Source of the DNA: Gloeophyllum trabeum ATCC 11539 | Taxonomy: Eukaryota > Basidiomycota > Agaricomycetes > Gloeophyllales > Gloeophyllaceae | Direction: 5' to 3' | DNA: 64,000 nucleotides | Assembly (NCBI RefSeq): GCF_000344685.1 | Contig: NW_006920412.1 | Location: 2,908,537-2,972,536, forward strand | Shown here: positions 61,446-64,000 of the stretch, in pieces | Layout of the letters: every line of letters starts with the position of its first letter | Numbering within the stretch: position 1 is the first letter of the stretch | Notes under the pieces: generated by a model | Database searches by the model: none | What the model was told of the DNA's origin: nothing | Seen by the model: only the letters and a program-made list of their open reading frames with translations | Program-made: the position numbers and the translations under genes

Positions 61446-61771
61446 GCGACACACTGCTGTCACTTTGGGAGTTACACTCTTTTGGGCCTAGCAAAAGATT
61501 GTAGGGTAGGGATATATGAAAGATTGGCTTTTGTGAATGATTTTGGGGCTCACAAAAGATAATCTTTAATGAGAATTTCGAAGCTTGTAATATATATTTT
61601 CAGCGGTATTATCTTTGTTGATACATTATAATTAAATCTTCTAGATTCCCTTCTGACACTGGAGGATTTGTATCTTTAGGGCCAAGCAGAAGGTTGTATG
61701 AAAGGGAATTCCACACCCTACCATACAATCTTTTGCTAGGCCCAAAAGAGTGTAACTCCCGAAGTGTGTCG
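61446..61771. mobile_element. AT-rich miniature inverted-repeat element (MITE-like)
   Basis: The left end (about 61467-61512, GGGAGTTACACTCTTTTGGG, then CCTAGCAAAAGATTGTA) is repeated inverted at about 61715-61760 with one or two differences. A CGACACAC word further out is also shared (61448 on plus, 61771 on minus). The element is about 300 bp, AT-rich and non-coding, with an internal partial copy of the CAAAAGAT word. The target duplication is not clear (at most TGT). Confidence 0.7.
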
Positions 61772-61977
61772 ACATGTCATTGTCCGTTCTTCGACCTGCT
61801 CGGATTTGTAAGTGAAGGATCGTGTCATAATGTCCTGTATTGACAAGCGTCCTGCTCTATATATTGCTTGATTGTGTGGTACCGAATTGGGGGAGAACTG
61901 CTGAAGCCTTCAGACTTCTCTCCAGGCTATCAGTGCTCTTGATTAATCGGTGAAAGTTCAAAGTGTACCCTCTTAGC

Positions 61978-63302
61978 ATGAGCGGCGGGGATTGTCAAAG
62001 CCAGGCTGACGTCTCGCAGCAGCCTATAGGAAAGGACGGCTCTTTCAAACGTCCGGACAGTGTCTTCCGGAACTGGATTGAGAAAGGCGGTAAATTCGCC
62101 CCAGAGGCCGGTATGTGCGTCGAAGATATCGTGACAAGGAAATATTGAAGAGCTACGTCTGTGTAGATCGATATCATCTATACGTGGTGTATGGCTGTCG
62201 TACGTGCACTCAAACAGAGCGAGTGATACTAGTATGAACGTGCCGAGGTTGTCACAGCTTGGGCAACACGAACGCTAATTGTCCGCAAATTGAAAGGCCT
62301 GGAAGACATCATTCCAGTGACCGCAGCGTCTCCTCGCGCCGACGAGCACGGATGGCCCTTTGCCAAAGTTGATAGATTTCCCGACGTCGAGGACGATCCC
62401 CTCTATGGATCCGAGCACATCAAAGATCTTTATCTCAAAGCAGACCCGGACTATAGCGGCCGGTAAGAAACCAATGCCCAGTTTGCCAGTGCACCCCAAT
62501 GCTGAAAAGCATTGTCTGTTTCACCAGCTTTACCGTGCCGGTTCTGTGGGATAAGAAACTGGAGACCGTCGTGAATAACGAAAGCTCTGAGATTATTCGC
62601 ATCTTCAATAGCGCATTCAACGAAATCCTCCCTCCCGACTTGGAAAAGACCAAGCTCGATCTGCACCCTGCTACCCTGCGCGAGGAGATCGACGAGCTCA
62701 ATGACTGGGTCTACCACACCGTCAACAGTACGTATTCCTTTCTTCCGCAACCTATACGCCAGCATGTTGGTACGTGAAATGTAGATGGAGTGTACAAAGC
62801 CGGCTTTGCGAAGACTCAAGCAGCATATGAAGCAGCCGTGAAGCCCCTTTTTGGGTCTCTCGACAGGCTGGAGAAGATCGTCGACGCGCGGGACTACCTA
62901 ATCGGCGGACAGCTGACCGAAGCTGATGTCCGCTTGTTCGTCACCATTGTTAGTCTCTATGTCGATATGGGAAATACGCAGCATGAATCAAATAATTCCT
63001 TATAGGTCCGGTTCGACATCGGGTACTACGGCGCGTTCAAATGCAACATCCGTACGATCCGTGATGGCTATCCAGCTCTCAACAGGTATGACTTCATCGA
63101 GTGAATATTCTAGGATGATACTGACAATGCGTTCCTTGCAGATGGTTCAAGAAGCTGTACTGGACCAACCCAGCCTTTAAATCCTCCACTAACCTCGACC
63201 ATATTAAAACAGGTTACTATTGGATTACGGCGGTGAGTATTCTGCTTCGGTAAGAGCAGCAGGAAGACTGAAATTCTGAACTCCTTCCAGACACCCGAGT
63301 GA
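61978..63302 (+). CDS. glutathionyl-hydroquinone reductase, copy 2, with truncated C-terminus
   Basis: The start is MSGGDCQSQADVSQQ (61978), then GSFKRPDSVFRNWIEKGGKF and RYHLYVVYGCPWATRTLIVR with the catalytic Cys. The domains follow as in copy 1: VLWDKKLETVVNNESSEIIR, DGVYKAGFAKTQAAYEAAV, YLIGGQLTEADVRLFVTI, CNIRTIRDGYPALNRWFKKL and HIKTGYYWITA. Exon structure is the same as in copy 1. The last exon reads only TPE before TGA (63300-63302), whereas copy 1 and the family continue with a conserved tail of about 18 residues (xNPxxVVPVGPxPxIEPL). Sequence from 63300 onward looks like an LTR, so the tail was probably removed by an insertion. The catalytic core is complete. Confidence 0.88.
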
Positions 63303-63720
63303 CGCCAAAAGCGAGACGCCTTAGACTTGGGACTACGCCCCAAGACGCGAGACCAAGGGGTCTTGAAAACCTTATTTTGCCACCCCACCTGAACGCCCCC
63401 CCTGGGTACCCCACCTCGTCCCCCTTGACTTCAACGCTCGAGCATCGGTCTACATACAGTACACGTCACCGCCTACACTAGTATAATAAGGCCGTCCGCT
63501 ACTCTGCTCGACACCCCGTCCTCGCTGTCTTCCCTGTCAACCACCATGCCCTTGCCGCTTCCGGCAGCGGTCCGGGTAGAAGTCTGGTAGCAGACCCCAG
63601 CCCTAGGGCGTACCGCCACGTGTCTGGTGACACAGGCGCGCCGCTTCTTCGAGGCTGCGTCCCGCCTTTCCGGCACCTCGTCAGTAGGCCCGTCGTCGTC
63701 GTCGCCGACGATGAGCATAG
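63300..63720 (+). mobile_element. LTR-retrotransposon-like sequence (candidate, runs off recognisable limits)
   Basis: The sequence changes abruptly at TGACGCCAAAAG (63300), fitting the TG start of an LTR. It then shows a TATAATA (63482-63488) followed by a C-rich, T-rich stretch, and TGGTAGCAGACC (63584-63595), which resembles a primer-binding site of the initiator-Met tRNA kind (TGGTANCAGAGC). The LTR end before that site is not clear, and no gag/pol protein was recognised before the window ends. Confidence 0.4.
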
Positions 63721-64000
63721 CTATAGCACTTGTATGTAGTCATAAAAACATGGAATAAATTTCATTAAATACAGAAAATTCATGCTATTGCATTGACATG
63801 TACGCGGCGTCACTTAGACGCTCCGATCGAGCGTCATCGCCGTCAGGTTTGTCGTGATCATTGGCTTCGACAGCGGCGGCGCACACCCTCGTATATGGCC
63901 TCAACAAAAATAATAAATTCATAGGATATTACATATATGCATTGACTCGTATTCCAGGCCATTTGTAGGCATAGAAAATGTCCAGATATGCGAAATCTCA
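63721..64000. other. window end, nothing assigned
   Basis: AT-rich sequence. On the minus strand a frame ending SDAAYMSMQ with TAG near 63787 is open for about 30 codons, which could be the 3' end of a leftward gene beyond the window or part of the retroelement. Confidence 0.25.

Overview
The window is nuclear DNA of a filamentous basidiomycete, most likely a wood-decaying agaricomycete close to the polypores. The reasons are the dense short introns (mostly 45-65 nt, GT..AG with CTRAY-like branch sites), very short exons, G+C-rich third codon positions, and the gene set: a GH5_5 endoglucanase, an aryl-alcohol-oxidase-like GMC enzyme, trehalose phosphorylase, a DUF6534 membrane protein and expanded glutathione transferases. 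Gene models were spliced by eye. Where exon phases were summed they close exactly, which supports them.

Layout, left to right. 1-437 is the 3' end of an unknown gene, followed by 2 kb without a recognisable gene. 2.6-4.0 kb: GH5_5 endoglucanase (+). 4.2-8.4 kb: M1 zinc aminopeptidase (-). 9.0-11.9 kb: trehalose phosphorylase (-). 12.5-14.7 kb: TFIIB/Brf-like factor (+). 15.5-16.6 kb: complex I 24 kDa subunit (+). 16.7-18.4 kb: bestrophin-like channel (-). 19.0-22.9 kb: SCAP sterol sensor (-), divergent from 23.3-24.5 kb PDX1/E3BP (+). 24.8-27.1 kb: Ndc80 (-). 27.8-29.9 kb: DUF6534 protein (+). 30.3-33.0 kb: GMC oxidoreductase (-).

Upstream of the GMC gene lies a 721-bp element with 220-bp terminal inverted repeats and a 9-bp target duplication (Mutator-like), then a 469-bp N gap. 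The 524 bases before the gap are repeated directly after it, which looks like an unmerged contig overlap. The right half holds a glutathione S-transferase (-) divergent from glutathione reductase (+), the Hat1 histone acetyltransferase (+), a MYND finger protein (-) divergent from an AlkB-like dioxygenase (+), a cytochrome P450 (+), a small unknown gene (-), inositol polyphosphate multikinase (+), Hsp20 with a perfect heat-shock element (+), a decayed PNGase A-family pseudogene (-), a MIF-type tautomerase (-), two glutathionyl-hydroquinone reductase paralogues (+), and the MICOS subunit Mic12 between them. The second reductase paralogue loses its C-terminal tail where LTR-like sequence begins.

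Most genes are housekeeping. The recurring theme from 30 to 63 kb is oxidative and xenobiotic metabolism: GMC oxidase, GST, glutathione reductase, P450 and two GSH-hydroquinone reductases. This is what a lignin-degrading fungus needs for quinone and peroxide handling. I found no convincing new multi-gene system. The most useful unusual items are the MULE-like element, the gap artefact, the transposon-truncated paralogue, the PNGase A pseudogene, the MIF homologue, and a set of microexons including one GC-AG intron.
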